Part shown: piece after piece, positions 19,311 through 29,531 of the stretch | How positions within the stretch are numbered: the stretch's first letter is position 1 | Layout of the letters: each line of letters starts with the position of its first letter | Source: Pseudoips prasinana | Taxonomy: Eukaryota > Arthropoda > Insecta > Lepidoptera > Nolidae | Assembly: GCA_951640165.1 (NCBI GenBank) | Contig: OX621240.1 | Span: 5,592,713-5,656,712 of the forward strand | DNA length: 64,000 bases | Reading direction: 5' to 3' | Notes under the pieces: generated by a model | The model's database searches: none | What the model was told of the DNA's origin: nothing | The model's input: only the letters and a program-made list of their open reading frames with translations | Program-made: the position numbers and the translations under genes

Positions 19311-22232
19311 TTAAAGAGAAAGATAGTAACTCTTCACCATTTTCTTAAAAATGTCCAGTGACTGAGCACCTCTCACTGTCTCTGGCAAAGCATTCCACAA
19401 TCGGGCAGCTTGTACGGAAAAGGAATGGTCTAAAAATTTTGTGGAGTGCATTGGTATCTTGATTCGTAAATTTTTCGATGATCTCAGCAACCTCGAATGT
19501 GTCTCGTGGAGGAACTCAAAACGTTCCTTTAAGTAAGTCGGAGTAGCTGGATTGAACAATATACTATATAGAAGAGAAACAATGTGAGCATTCCGGCGAA
19601 GTCGTATAGGTAACCACTTGAGTTTTGCACGAAATTCGGAAACATGATCATATTTACGCAAACCAAATATGAAACGAATACAAAAATTTTGGAGCCTCTC
19701 AAGTTTGTTTAATTGGTCCTCCGTGATATCGAGATAGCTGGCATCAGCGTAGTCTAAAATCGGTAGGAGAAGGGAATGGGCTAGCGCAATCTTGGTGGTG
19801 GTCGGCAAAAAATTACGAAGTCGTCTAAGTGACCCAGCGGAAGCAAACATTTTTCGACTAACTTCTTTAACCTGTGGGCCCCAGGATAACGTGGTATCAA
19901 TATGTATACCAAGGTTTTTTACCGTCTTCGAGAGCGGTATGACTGAACCATTAAAGCGCACCTGTGGTACAAGCGACCAGTCTACCATAGAAATCTTTCT
20001 GGAGCTACCAACAACAATGACTTGCGTTTTTGATGTATTTATTTGCAGTCCATATGACCTTGCCCAGCTGCTTATCTGACATAAGTCGGTATTAATATTA
20101 TGAATGGCTTCGTGAAGCTCTTCAAGTGGTGCTTTTGAATATATTTGAAGATCATCTGCGTAATGGTGGTAGGATGAAATAAGTTGATTGGATATGGAAT
20201 TTATGAAAATTGCAAAAAGTAACGGAGATAGAACGCCACCCTGAGGCACACCAACATTTGTATTGCACCACGAAGAGTAGCTGTCATCAATACGTATACG
20301 TTGCCGGCGGCCAGACAGGTAATTACGAAACCAGTCAATTGCCGTTGGAGATATGTTAATAGAGCAGAGTATACCTGTCAAGATATCGTGATCGACGGTG
20401 TTAAATGCATTACTGAAATCAAGTAATGCTAACACCGTCAGATCACCCTCCTCCATGCCCGACCTAATATCCTCCGTAATATGAATCAAGGCAGTCGTGG
20501 TACTATGACCAGGACGGAAGCCGGATTGGACAGGATTCAGGAGATTATTTTTGCATAGAAAGGAGTTCAATTGGTTATGAATAAGGCGTTCTAGGACTTT
20601 GGAGAGGAATGGCAGTATGGAGATAGGACGGTACTCGGAAAAGGAACTTGGATTGGATTTTTTTGGTAACGGGGTTATTTGGCCGTCTTTCCATGCTGAT
20701 GGAAAGACCCCATGGGATAGGGAAAAATTAAGTATATGGCATAAGACAGGAAGGATTTCATTAAGGATGGGAATGATCATATTACGACTGATAGTGTCAG
20801 TTCCTACAGCATTGGATGATATTGACAGTATACTCTTCCTGACATCACAAGCCGACAATTGATTAAAGACGAACTGAGAGTATTTGGGGATAGGTAGCGA
20901 TGAAAGATAATTTAATGTATTAATTTTAAGTGCCCTATCAAAATTGGACGACGCAGTAAAATGTTTATTGAGTAAATTGACATCTAAGTCTTTAGGAATT
21001 GCATTTTGGCGAGACTTTCCAATCCCCATTGAGTTTAGAAATTTCCATACTTTAGCGGGATCACCGTTTTGTACAGAGTTGTGAATGTGCTGGCGTTGTG
21101 CATTCCTACACACCTTGTTGCAGTGATTTCGTAAAAAGATATATTTGTCGCGGTTCAAATCCGTTGGCCGACCTTTGTATTTTGATTTTGCCGCGATTTT
21201 TTTGTTTTGGAGAGCTTTAATTTCATCAGATAGCCAAGGAGCAGGTAGGTGTTTCAATTTAATAGGCCGTATTGGAGCATGCTTGTCGTACAACTGTAGG
21301 AGCTCGTTGTTAAATACTGTGACCATAGCGTCGACAGATGTAGCAGTATACACAGGTGTCCAATCGATGCTACCAGCATCCTCCCGAAGATTCTCCAGAT
21401 CGATGCCACCAAAATTACGTTGCAGGATGATTTTAGGCTTCGCTTTCGGTGGGCGAACTTTATAGGACAAGAATATAAGGTCGTGATAGGAAAAGGCGTC
21501 AGCAGAGCACTGTCCGTGCTTATGGATGTGTTGAGGAGAAGAAATAAAGATAAGATCAAGAAGCGATGGAGTAGAATTAGGAAAATTATGGGTAGCATTA
21601 AGGGGTAGGATTGATAAGTTAAGAGAATCGGAAATTGCAGTTAACGATGAGGAGCGGAAATCATTTTTGAGTAGACAGGTATTAAAGTCGCCCATGATAA
21701 TTGCGTGACTGTAAGAAGGTACAAGTTTTTCAAGAAGGTTTTCTAATGACGAGAAATAGTTAATACGGAGAGAAGGACAGTAATAGACTCCAAGCAAAAG
21801 CTTTGTATGGTGAAGATGCACTTCCAGGAAAAGGTGCTCACCGCCATTTGCAGGTGGTGGTTGCTCAGAGACGTCGACTACAGAGAAGGAAATATTAGAA
21901 CGCAGATAGATTGCCACGCCTCCACCGTTTCCTTTCACACGATCATTACGAATGAGCTCAAATCCTGGAAGTGAGTAAGCTAATGAAGGGAGACAAGGTT
22001 TCAACCAAGATTCTGAGACAAGGATAGCATGGATATTTTTACAGTCGAAGGTGGCCAGCATATCGGGGAAGTGAGCCGGAATGCTTTGGGCATTTATGTG
22101 AACTACATTGAAATTACGGGGAACATCGAAAAATTTCTGTGTCAGAGTGTCCGTTAGTGAAGGTATACTCGAGAAGCTATCACCATTACTACTGGCTGAG
22201 TAAAAGCTATCTTTATCACTACAGTCTGACAT
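19311..22232 (-). CDS. CR1-group LINE ORF2: endonuclease and reverse transcriptase
   Basis: The 973-residue product would nick target DNA and copy the element RNA at the nick. Residues 40-260 form an AP-like endonuclease: NAQS (48), SESW (73), MGDFN (180), LLDLIF (224), SYHDL (248). The reverse transcriptase spans about 515-790: RPISILPFLSKVLER, SGFRPGHSTTTALIH, LDFSNAFNTVDHD (604), VPQGGVLSPLLFAIF (662) and the catalytic YADD (691-694). A C-terminal domain ends FSVQAARLWNALP. All catalytic motifs are present, with no stop or frameshift. The start is the first Met after stops in an AT-rich leader. The LDFSNAFNTVDH wording points to the CR1 group; a Jockey-like relative is the alternative. The frames on + at 19792-21608 are shadows. 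Confidence 0.92.
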   Translation of the reverse strand: MSDCSDKDSFYSASSNGDSFSSIPSLTDTLTQKFFDVPRNFNVVHINAQSIPAHFPDMLATFDCKNIHAILVSESWLKPCLPSLAYSLPGFELIRNDRVKGNGGGVAIYLRSNISFSVVDVSEQPPPANGGEHLFLEVHLHHTKLLLGVYYCPSLRINYFSSLENLLEKLVPSYSHAIIMGDFNTCLLKNDFRSSSLTAISDSLNLSILPLNATHNFPNSTPSLLDLIFISSPQHIHKHGQCSADAFSYHDLIFLSYKVRPPKAKPKIILQRNFGGIDLENLREDAGSIDWTPVYTATSVDAMVTVFNNELLQLYDKHAPIRPIKLKHLPAPWLSDEIKALQNKKIAAKSKYKGRPTDLNRDKYIFLRNHCNKVCRNAQRQHIHNSVQNGDPAKVWKFLNSMGIGKSRQNAIPKDLDVNLLNKHFTASSNFDRALKINTLNYLSSLPIPKYSQFVFNQLSACDVRKSILSISSNAVGTDTISRNMIIPILNEILPVLCHILNFSLSHGVFPSAWKDGQITPLPKKSNPSSFSEYRPISILPFLSKVLERLIHNQLNSFLCKNNLLNPVQSGFRPGHSTTTALIHITEDIRSGMEEGDLTVLALLDFSNAFNTVDHDILTGILCSINISPTAIDWFRNYLSGRRQRIRIDDSYSSWCNTNVGVPQGGVLSPLLFAIFINSISNQLISSYHHYADDLQIYSKAPLEELHEAIHNINTDLCQISSWARSYGLQINTSKTQVIVVGSSRKISMVDWSLVPQVRFNGSVIPLSKTVKNLGIHIDTTLSWGPQVKEVSRKMFASAGSLRRLRNFLPTTTKIALAHSLLLPILDYADASYLDITEDQLNKLERLQNFCIRFIFGLRKYDHVSEFRAKLKWLPIRLRRNAHIVSLLYSILFNPATPTYLKERFEFLHETHSRLLRSSKNLRIKIPMHSTKFLDHSFSVQAARLWNALPETVRGAQSLDIFKKMVKSYYLSL

Positions 22233-22923
22233 AATAAAATATAATATAAAATACCTATATAAAATAAAATAAATATATATATACCTATAATAATGTCAAA
22301 ATATTTACAATAAAACAATTTATACTAAAGTCACACAGTCCACCCACCGGCTGCATTGTAAGGTATCACATTTACAATGTTAAAACTATTTATATACATA
22401 TAAGCAGTGCAGCTAAGTACAAGCAAATAAAAATAAAAAATATAAGTAATCAAAATAGTGTGTCATCATGAGTAACGCTGTCTGTATTATAGCTATTATG
22501 TGAAGTTTGATGAAAAGGTACTAAAATGCTATTTAATTATATATAATATAAAATACTATGGTTCATTTACAAAATTCAATTTAAATTCAATTTGGACTAA
22601 AATGTCGAAATTATGACGATAAAGAACTAAAAAGACCGAAAAAAACGTGGCTACAGTATGCTTACATACTCTTTGCCTGACATTAAAAGTAGACAAACAA
22701 TTAATTACAAGTAGTAGGTGATTTGTAACTCAGATATTATTTTAATTTGTGATGATTACCCTGTTTAAATGCACTATTTTGATTATTCATAATACTCACA
22801 ATGTGGGTGTTTGAGTTTCGAAGTAACTATAAACGTGACATACGTATAGCTTGTACGTAACTGGAATGTTAACTAAAAAACAAGAACACACTTTGACTGA
22901 ATGAAGCTACATTAGAAAAAATC
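22233..22923 (-). other. 691-bp spacer between ORF1 and ORF2 of the CR1 LINE
   Basis: AT-rich, no open frame and no nested element that I recognise. Two-ORF LINEs usually have overlapping or closely spaced frames, so this is long. It could hold an unrecognised insertion or a translation re-entry element. Confidence 0.6.
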
Positions 22924-23670
22924 TCATTTTTTACTTGTCGCAGCTGTACGTTTGGGCTTGGTGGTTTTGGTGCATACGACCGGCTTGGCAGTTTCTTGCG
23001 ACAGAGTATTATCCAAAGGAATACAATTCAAGTCGGCGAGACATGTAATTTTCTTACGCGCCCCATTCGTTTCCGAGACATAGAAGATTTCACCCTGCTT
23101 AGTAAACGAGCGATTTACTCCATATCTGTCACGTACCTTCATGAAAAGATCGTGCCGCATCTTCGTCAGAAACTCCGATAATGTGATACCGGAACCTTTG
23201 AGCTTTGCCTTTCCAAACCAGATCTTATCGCGAAGTGTTCTATCATGCAGCTTAAATAGTATTGGGCGAGACTTCTTAGTCGATGAACTCCCCATCCTGT
23301 GACACCTTTTGATGTCCCCAGTTGAGAATGATGGCATATGTAATTGGTCCTGAACAATACCTGCAACAACTTCTTCAATGTTTTCCTTGGGATTTTCTGT
23401 GACACCATGTAGCAAGAGAATCTTCCGGCGACCACGCATCTCAAGGCGATCAGCATCTTGAGCAAGTAGATCAACCTGCCGCTGTAGATTGTTCATGATG
23501 TCAACAACATTGTTCCGGAAAGTTTGGAATTCTGTGGCCATTCCTGAGGTGCTTGCAGATCCACTGATGCTTGGGGACTTCTGTAATTCAGCAGCAATGG
23601 CACCCATACGTGTGTTTAGCCTTGTGAACTCCTCCCTCATTTCACTCATGGACTGCTTAATAGATTCCAT
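22924..23670 (-). CDS. CR1-group LINE ORF1: coiled-coil nucleic-acid-binding protein
   Basis: 248 residues. The first 75 residues are heptad-rich and probably coiled coil (MSEMREEFTRLNTRMG, then FRNNVVDIMNNLQRQVDLLA), suited to forming multimers. Residues about 78-165 (RRKILLLHGVTENP, ILFKLHDRTLRDKIW) look like the RRM-like fold of ORF1 proteins. The C-terminus is basic (TKTTKPKRTAATSKK) for RNA binding. No zinc knuckle is seen. In this element class ORF1 packages the element RNA with ORF2. It lies 5' of ORF2 on the same strand with a 691-bp gap. The function is inferred from position and architecture. Confidence 0.8.
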   Translation of the reverse strand: MESIKQSMSEMREEFTRLNTRMGAIAAELQKSPSISGSASTSGMATEFQTFRNNVVDIMNNLQRQVDLLAQDADRLEMRGRRKILLLHGVTENPKENIEEVVAGIVQDQLHMPSFSTGDIKRCHRMGSSSTKKSRPILFKLHDRTLRDKIWFGKAKLKGSGITLSEFLTKMRHDLFMKVRDRYGVNRSFTKQGEIFYVSETNGARKKITCLADLNCIPLDNTLSQETAKPVVCTKTTKPKRTAATSKK

Positions 23671-23825
23671 TGTGTACTGGAGATAATGCTATTCCGGTTG
23701 GTAAACTGTATTAACTTTCAATTAATATCATTAAATGTGTAAAATTATGAGTTATTCTTATTTAAAACTATTTTTAAATATAGAGCTAATTAACAGCAAT
23801 GTGCACTATACAACTACCCTCGAAG

Positions 23826-23853
23826 AAAAAAAAAAAAAAAAAAAAAAAAAAAA
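23826..23853 (+). repeat. A28 homopolymer at the 5' side of the CR1 LINE
   Basis: An uninterrupted run of 28 A on the + strand, hence T28 upstream of ORF1 in the element's sense direction. It may belong to a retroposon inserted in the opposite direction or to the target site. Confidence 0.8.
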
Positions 23854-23996
23854 TTAGTTTCAAGATGCGATGAAAATCTCGGGAAGGTAACGGTTTAGTG
23901 TCAGATGTTCGATTCGGTTTAGTGTAGAATATTGTCACCTAATAATTTTGGTGTTCCGTAAGGAAGGAAATACTTTTGAGAAGAAAATAGATAAGA
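23854..23996. other. No recognisable feature
   Basis: Short spacer; TTCGGTTTAGTGT is repeated nearby, otherwise unassigned. Confidence 0.4.
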
Positions 23997-24130
23997 AAAA
24001 GGTTTTTATTTAGTCAGGCTTTAAAAAAACACTTGTAAATATTCAGTCATTTGTTATTTTAAACTTAACTATAAATAATTATTTCTAAGTATCTAGTATC
24101 AAATCATTTTAATTTAAATTTAATTAATTC
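23997..24130 (-). mobile_element. LINE-G 3' UTR fragment
   Basis: Reverse copy beginning AAGGTTTTTATTTAGTCAGG, then AACACTTGTAAATATTCAG; diverged from 2700-2948. Confidence 0.55.
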
Positions 24131-24160
24131 AATAAGATGAAATAATTTATTAAAGTAAAT

Positions 24161-24352
24161 AAAAAAAGACAACGCTCGCACTAGGAAATCTAATCACTGT
24201 GTCGCGGGAACTTTATAAACATATAATAGACGGATTCAAAGTAAGTCTAAACTTAGAACAACTATTTATGGGTCACACAAATAGTTGTCTGGCGCGGGAA
24301 TGGAACCCGGGACACGAAGCGGCGAGGCGACTGTCTTAGCCGCTGCGCCAGG
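24161..24352 (-). repeat. SC SINE
   Basis: From AAAGACAACGCTCGCACTAG to GTCTTAGCCGCTGCGCCA. The B-box complement is altered (GGAATGGAACCCGGGAC). Confidence 0.8.
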
Positions 24353-24474
24353 CGTTAAGTTTAAATTAGCGGCGCGACGGCTTTTAGACAGGGATAGATG
24401 GTCTATGTTACGCGCCGCTCGCGCATTGTCTGGCAGGCTACCGGCTAAGTCTCCGAACATCGTGATAGTAATCG

Positions 24475-24630
24475 GCATTCAAATAAATAAAGGTTAAAAA
24501 TTACTTAATCAATCGTTTAATCGGCTTCGAAGTTGAAAATCGTTTCCGGACCATTTATAACGTCACATATGCTCATGGAACCCGATTAACGATTGATTAA
24601 GTCATTTTTAACCTTTATTTATTTGAATGC
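24475..24630. mobile_element. Foldback MITE with ~50-bp arms
   Basis: GCATTCAAATAAATAAAGGT at the left is complementary to the right end, with one mismatch and one indel across the arms, around a 57-bp centre. Confidence 0.8.
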
Positions 24631-25082
24631 GCTGGCCTAGCCTATTTTTGCCATGCCAAGAACACTTTTTGGCGCGACCCGGGATTTGGACGCTTTGCAC
24701 GATGTTCAAGTCCAAAAAACTGTAAGTACTATGAAAAGATATAGTTAATCGGTTTATTTTTGCTTCTAGACCCAAACAAACAGCTTTTAATTACAATCCT
24801 AACTCAACATAACAACTTGATATATCAACCCACCATTGATTGACTATGCCCATATATTAAATCAGTAAAGACGTCTTGACAGTCGGACAAATTGTTACGT
24901 CTGTACTCAACTGCAATAAATGGACCAGCTTTGCCATTGATATAGAGAGAAACAAATGAACCAGCTAATATACATGCAAATCTTCTCAAGTGTCTTTGTC
25001 CGATATCTTTGCCAATGGCGGTTGATTATAGGGTTTGAGATGTAAGCCTTATTAGGTAAATATACTTTCTATAATAATAATA
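24631..25082. other. No recognisable feature
   Basis: A fragment at 24660-24700 (GCGACCCGGGATTTGGACGC) recalls a SINE head in reverse. The rest is unassigned. Confidence 0.35.
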
Positions 25083-25193
25083 ATATAATATCCTAGGACA
25101 TTATTTACACACGGCCATCTGATCCCAAACTAAGCAGAGCTTGTACTATGGAAACTAGATAACTGATATACTACATATACTACTTTTCTTTTG
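25083..25193 (-). repeat. SA SINE, tail half
   Basis: Reverse tail ACACGGCCATCTGATCCCAA through ACATATACTACTTTTCTTTT. The head half is replaced by the element at 25194. Confidence 0.75.
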
Positions 25194-25362
25194 ATGTGAA
25201 ACATCTATAGCCGCACGTAAAACAGAATTCTGGCGTGGCGACGCATGCCGTGACGCATGCGCAATCGACTTTTTATTTTATCATTATGACATATTTAGTT
25301 CCTATCACAATATGTTCTTTTCTGCATATTACTTTTACAAAATAATGTCGATGTTTCACATC
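25194..25362. repeat. Segment bounded by inverted self-palindromes
   Basis: GATGTGAAACATC (25194) and GATGTTTCACATC (25350) are each near-palindromic and are exact complements of one another. They enclose GGCGACGCATGCCGTGACGC, with GACGCATGC repeated twice. It directly follows the truncated SA, so it may be an inserted element with these ends. Confidence 0.6.
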
Positions 25363-25477
25363 TGCCAGGCGTCCCGTGACGGCTCACATTTTTTTAATTA
25401 GAAATTCCTGTAGATCGTGCCAGGGCCGCCTTTTTACTTCAACGACCCCCAGAGGGGTTCATTCCATAAAAGTATCA

Positions 25478-25567
25478 TCATCATATCAGCCGAAAGACGT
25501 CCACAGCTGGACAAAGGCCAAAGCCAAAGATCTCCACAATTGCCGGTCTTGCGCTATCCGCCAAGTA
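25478..25567 (-). mobile_element. RTE-a LINE 3' end, short
   Basis: CATCATATCAGCCGAAAGAC to GGTCTTGCGCTATCCGC; only the last 90 bp of the family. Confidence 0.7.
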
Positions 25568-26382
25568 ATAGATGTTTATTGCTACTGACATTTTGTAGTT
25601 GAATGCTTCGGAATTATGAACATTAGAGACAGAGTAGTCAGGAATTGTGATTGTTAGGATAAAAAATGTTTGGAAGAACATTTTCGGATTCCCAATTATC
25701 GGAATTGAAAGTTAGGTGAAAAATAAGTGCCTGAATGCAAGACAATTTGTTAGAATTACATAATGCGTGGTGTACATTTTCAGGTGTGTGTTTGTAAGAA
25801 TTTAATCGTACCTATGTATGGTGATTGGAAAGTTATGCGGCATTGCTAAACGGTGACGGGGTTCTAAACAATTTTAAAACCAAATTAAGAATATAACTGC
25901 ACGGACTGGGCTGTAATTCAGTTAAAAGCATATATGGATTTGAAAACTATAGCCATATATAGGTTCGTTTCTTGACGTTGCTTTGCATGTTTATAAATTT
26001 CCCCGAAATGCAGGGATTTTAGGTAGGTATAGCTATATATATTTTGAATACTAGAGCCATATCTTGGTGTACAATGTGACCTTGCATTGTTTATTTATAG
26101 ATTCCCCCGCAGTGCAGTGACCAATTCCCTAGTGTATTAATATTTTTATAATATTAATTTCTTAAAATATTCTATATAATCAATATTTCTATGGGACGTA
26201 TATCCCATCAAATAAAAAAGCATTATCTATTCAATTCATACTCAACAGAAAAATCTCGTAATCACCAAAGAGGTTATTTTATTTATAATTCTCATTATAT
26301 AATGATATTCATAGTAATTAATAATGTTAAATTTATTTGTAATTTATTTAAAGTTATTATATTTACCTTTTATATAATTTAA
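25568..26382. other. Unassigned AT-rich stretch
   Basis: A loose 75-bp direct repeat occurs at about 25925 and 26030 (ATATATGGATTTGAAAACTA / ATATATTTTGAATACTAGAG, each followed by AGCCATAT). The 63-codon frame 26191-26382 may be the degraded end of the LINE whose tail follows, but has no clear motif. Confidence 0.35.
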
Positions 26383-26492
26383 GATTGGTATAAGAAATAT
26401 ATTTGCAACACCCTAACAGGGTTCATGATTGACACAAATTATGTTCATTAACACCTATTGTAACACATGAATGCAATAAAGAACTTGAACTA
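26383..26492 (+). mobile_element. LINE 3' UTR ending AATAAAGAACTTGAAC
   Basis: Blocks GCAACACCCTAACAGGGTTC and CACATGAATGCAATAAAGAA recur in reverse at 42875-42990. Confidence 0.55.
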
Positions 26493-26948
26493 TACTTTGA
26501 AGTGGGTTAAATAATCTTTTACTTGAGGAAAAGCGTAGGTTTCTGGCACTCACGTAAACACTACACATTTCTCTATATCACTGGTATCTCAACATTATCC
26601 GTTGTCACAATCTTGATGTTGAAACCTGTTCCTACAGGAACCTACATTTTGTTTTCGGTCGCACGCACATTCCTGTGCAGAAATGGATATTCGAGTTTTT
26701 CCAACTGACGCGATGACGGCAAGTTATGTCATGGCAGGTTAGATGTATAAAAGATAGTTTGAGATATAACGTAAGGAATGTATTTATTTAATTGGTAAAT
26801 CGAGACAACATACAAATGGTATACAGAAAAATCTCTTTTTAGATACTGGAAAGTCTCAATTTTATTGGGTCCACGGTACTCCAGACTTAAAAGATAAAGA
26901 TAATTTTAAAAAGTTTTAATTTGTGAGAAAAATATGACCTATATGAGA
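26493..26948. other. No recognisable feature
   Basis: Nothing assigned. Confidence 0.4.
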
Positions 26949-27200
26949 AATTATGGCCTATTAGTTTAGTGGTTAGTGAATCTGACTTCTAAGCCAGAGG
27001 TCATGGGTTAGATGCCCACCCAGAAAATACAGCCACAAACATTTGTGTGAGGAGCATGATTGTTTATTCTGTGTCTGGGTGTAACTTATCTATATACGTT
27101 TGTTTTTCGAAATATACAACTATGTTTATCAGTTGTCGGGTTGCCAAAATACAGACAATGCCTAGTTAAGGATGCAAATGGAAGTGTGTAAGTTATACCA
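26949..27200 (+). repeat. SF SINE
   Basis: Head GGCCTATTAGTTTAGTGGTT with anticodon-arm-like CTTCTAAGCCAGAGGTC and a mutated B box (GGTTAGATGCCC), shared core TTCTGTGTCTGGGTGTAA, then the body. The 3' half is diverged. Confidence 0.65.
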
Positions 27201-27399
27201 AGATATTTATTTATATAATTCTGAGGCCCGTGAATATATTTTATTAATCTGATGATGCCAGCTATATTATGATAAATCCTTATGTCTTGGAGTACGTTCA
27301 ACTTCAGCAGAAAGACTACCACGGTGCGGCTGGACAAATGTGTCTGCCAATGAATTACGTTATTTTTTTCGGTTTTACCGCGATTGCGGGTCCCATCTA

Positions 27400-27490
27400 C
27401 GTTGGGTTGGCAATCTCGGAATAGTAGTCATAGAACTTAGAGAGACGGTGTTTCTTTAGTAGATATTCCATTGGGATGATACCACAAAGC
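27400..27490 (-). mobile_element. R-SINE, strongly diverged fragment
   Basis: GGGTTGGCAATCTCGGAATA, then GTAGATATTCCATTGGGATG, lines up with the middle of R-SINE in reverse. Old copy. Confidence 0.45.
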
Positions 27491-28166
27491 ACTGCCGTCA
27501 ACAAATAGCATGCGGGGGACTACAAACATACACTATACACTTCCAGACTCAGAATAATTGTATATGGGCCACACAGTTAGATGTTCTATAGATCAACATA
27601 ATGATATGTAGGAATATTTTTCATGTTATAAGTTTAAATAATTACATTATTTTAAGGGGTTTTGGTATTGTAGATTTATAAAGCATTACTTTGGATATTA
27701 AGGATTAATTAAAGGCATTAAGGATACATCGAAAACGCGACGCCACGTAAAAAGAGTTTCTTCAATATTCAATCTAAAATTTATATTTCAATACATTTTT
27801 TTACAATTATTATATTGTGTATAGATGTGAATCAGAAGAGTTCTTTTAATACGACTACATAATTGTACCATTGCATTAAAACTGTGAAAGTTTGGCATTA
27901 AACGTATAATTAAATATTGCTACCGTCGCGTCGTCATTGTTTTGTATATAAGAACATTAATTCGTGTACTAACGGAAATTAGTTGAAAGTACAGTAATGT
28001 CACAGAATAAAATTCGCTACAGTAGTTGAACTAGCATGTAGTGATGCCAAAATCGATGTTGTTCAAAATTATTTCTCGATCCTGCTTGAACTCTCTCAAA
28101 CTCAGCGCCTAGTTCAAGCACCGAATAATTTGCCTAAATACAAAAATAACACGATATAATTACATG
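27491..28166. other. No recognisable feature
   Basis: Nothing assigned. Confidence 0.4.
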
Positions 28167-28356
28167 ATGTGGCAGCATATATAGATAAATAAATAAATTA
28201 TTATTAGGTTTAAGTATCTATCAATAATTATAATAAGTAACTAAAGTGGTGTGTATCACTCATGTGGCAGCATATATAGATAAATAAATAAATAATTATT
28301 AGGTTTAAGTATCTATCAATAATTATAATAAGTAACTAAAGTGGTGTGTATCTCTC
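28167..28356 (+). repeat. 95-bp tandem duplication
   Basis: Two nearly identical units starting ATGTGGCAGCATATATAG at 28167 and 28262, ending AAGTGGTGTGTATC.CTC. Confidence 0.9.
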
Positions 28357-28488
28357 TTACAATTAATTGCATTAATTTTTTTAGTACTAGCTGTTCCTGC
28401 GACTTTGTCCACACATTTTGTAATTACTCTGTAAATGTTACATCGGAATTTCTCTAGTATTTTGTCGCAAACCTATAATATATTCACA

Positions 28489-28625
28489 CTAGCTGTGCCT
28501 CGTGGTTTTACCCGCGTTAAAATTTATAAAGCCTATGCGTTAATCCCAGGGTGTCAGCTAACTACAAAACAAATTTTAGTAAAATCGCTCCAGCCAGACA
28601 GACAGGGTTACTTTCGCATTTATAA
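28489..28625 (-). mobile_element. Hel-2 Helitron fragment
   Basis: CTAG end preceded by A, then GCTGTGCCTCGTGGTTTTAC and TTAATCCCAGGGTGTCAGC; it ends in CAGGGTTACTTTCGCATTTA against the SC copy. The middle is deleted relative to 10677-10852. Confidence 0.65.
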
Positions 28626-28838
28626 CATTTTTTTAAAGACAACGCTCGCACTAGTGTATGTAATCCCTGTGTCGCGGGGTACTTTACAAACATATAATAG
28701 ATGGACACAAATTACATCCAGACTCAGAACAACTATTTATGGGTCACACAAATAGTGGTCCAGCGCGGGACTCGAACCCGCGACACGAAGCGGCAAGGCG
28801 ACTGTCTTAGTCGCTGCGCCACACGTGCAGTCAAACAT
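28626..28838 (-). repeat. SC SINE, full length
   Basis: AAAGACAACGCTCGCACTAG to GCGCCACACGTGCAGTCAAA, with a B-box complement GGACTCGAACCC. Confidence 0.85.
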
Positions 28839-29389
28839 TAGCAATATTACTTAGTATAAGTAAACGTTATTGGTAGTCAATATTATATTTTGAGAAATAA
28901 AAGTCTTTAAAACGTAATAGATTGCAATATTTTTCACATCGTCGCCTGCTATTTTACTGCCAAGTTGTAACCAATATTTTCTGTGGTGAGACTGTTATGA
29001 TAAAAACTCTACACCGTTTCTATACTTAAGCCAGATAATAATATTTTGACAAAAACCTTTTGAAAGTTAGTGAAATTTCTTATTTTACCTAAACTTGGAC
29101 CTGTCTGGGAAGTGTGATCCACGTTCTATCTTTAGGACTCCAGACAGCCTAAATTGACAACCCTGAGAAGAAAACTAAAATAGTCCGGCTATCTGGATGC
29201 CGATTAGTCGCATGGTAAAGGTCGCAAAGGGAAGTAGCGCACAGCGTTCATTCGCTCGAAGAGCAACCCGACTTGGCAAGTACCTCCACCTTACAGAAGA
29301 CATTCCTTAATAATAACATTAATAATTTAATGTTGTGTTTCCGAGTATGAGTAAGGTCGCCAGAGCTCATTGGGGTGGGGGGAAGGGTC
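28839..29389. other. No recognisable feature
   Basis: 29090-29320 is less AT-rich than its surroundings and could be part of an unknown element. No frame or motif recognised. Confidence 0.35.
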
Positions 29390-29531
29390 AGCTACACTTG
29401 TTTGCTGACTCTTTAAGGCCGGCAACGGACCCGCGACTCCTCTGGTGTTGCGAGTGTCTATGAACGGCGGTGATCACTTACCATCAGGTGACCCACTTGC
29501 TCGTTGGTCGCCCTCTGATATAAAAAAAACT
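29390..29531 (+). mobile_element. Poly(A)-ended retroposon fragment
   Basis: AAGGCCGGCAACGGACCCGC, CTCTGGTGTTGCGAGTGTC, GGCGGTGATCACTTACCATC, then ATATAAAAAAAA. Intact counterpart of the repeat split at 626-895. Confidence 0.6.

Larger units (their letters stand above)
18957..23825 (-). mobile_element. Near-complete CR1-group LINE
   Basis: Two open frames in order on the minus strand, an AATAAA-like signal (GTGTACAATAAAGAG) and a TTAC-repeat tail at 18957-18980 mark the 3' end. The 5' end is not precise: the sequence runs to a run of 28 A (23826-23853 on +). ATTAGT occurs just outside both proposed ends, too short to be a convincing target duplication. The 3' UTR contains an (AT)n run at 19240-19270. 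An allied, 5'-truncated element lies at 45740-46266. Intact frames imply a young insertion. Confidence 0.8.

Noticed and set aside
19792..21608. Plus-strand frames of 62-106 codons
   Set aside because: All are shadows of the 973-codon LINE ORF2 on the opposite strand.
18957..23860. Target-site duplication ATTAGT for the CR1 LINE
   Set aside because: Six bases next to low-complexity ends can match by chance, so I do not use it to fix the element borders.
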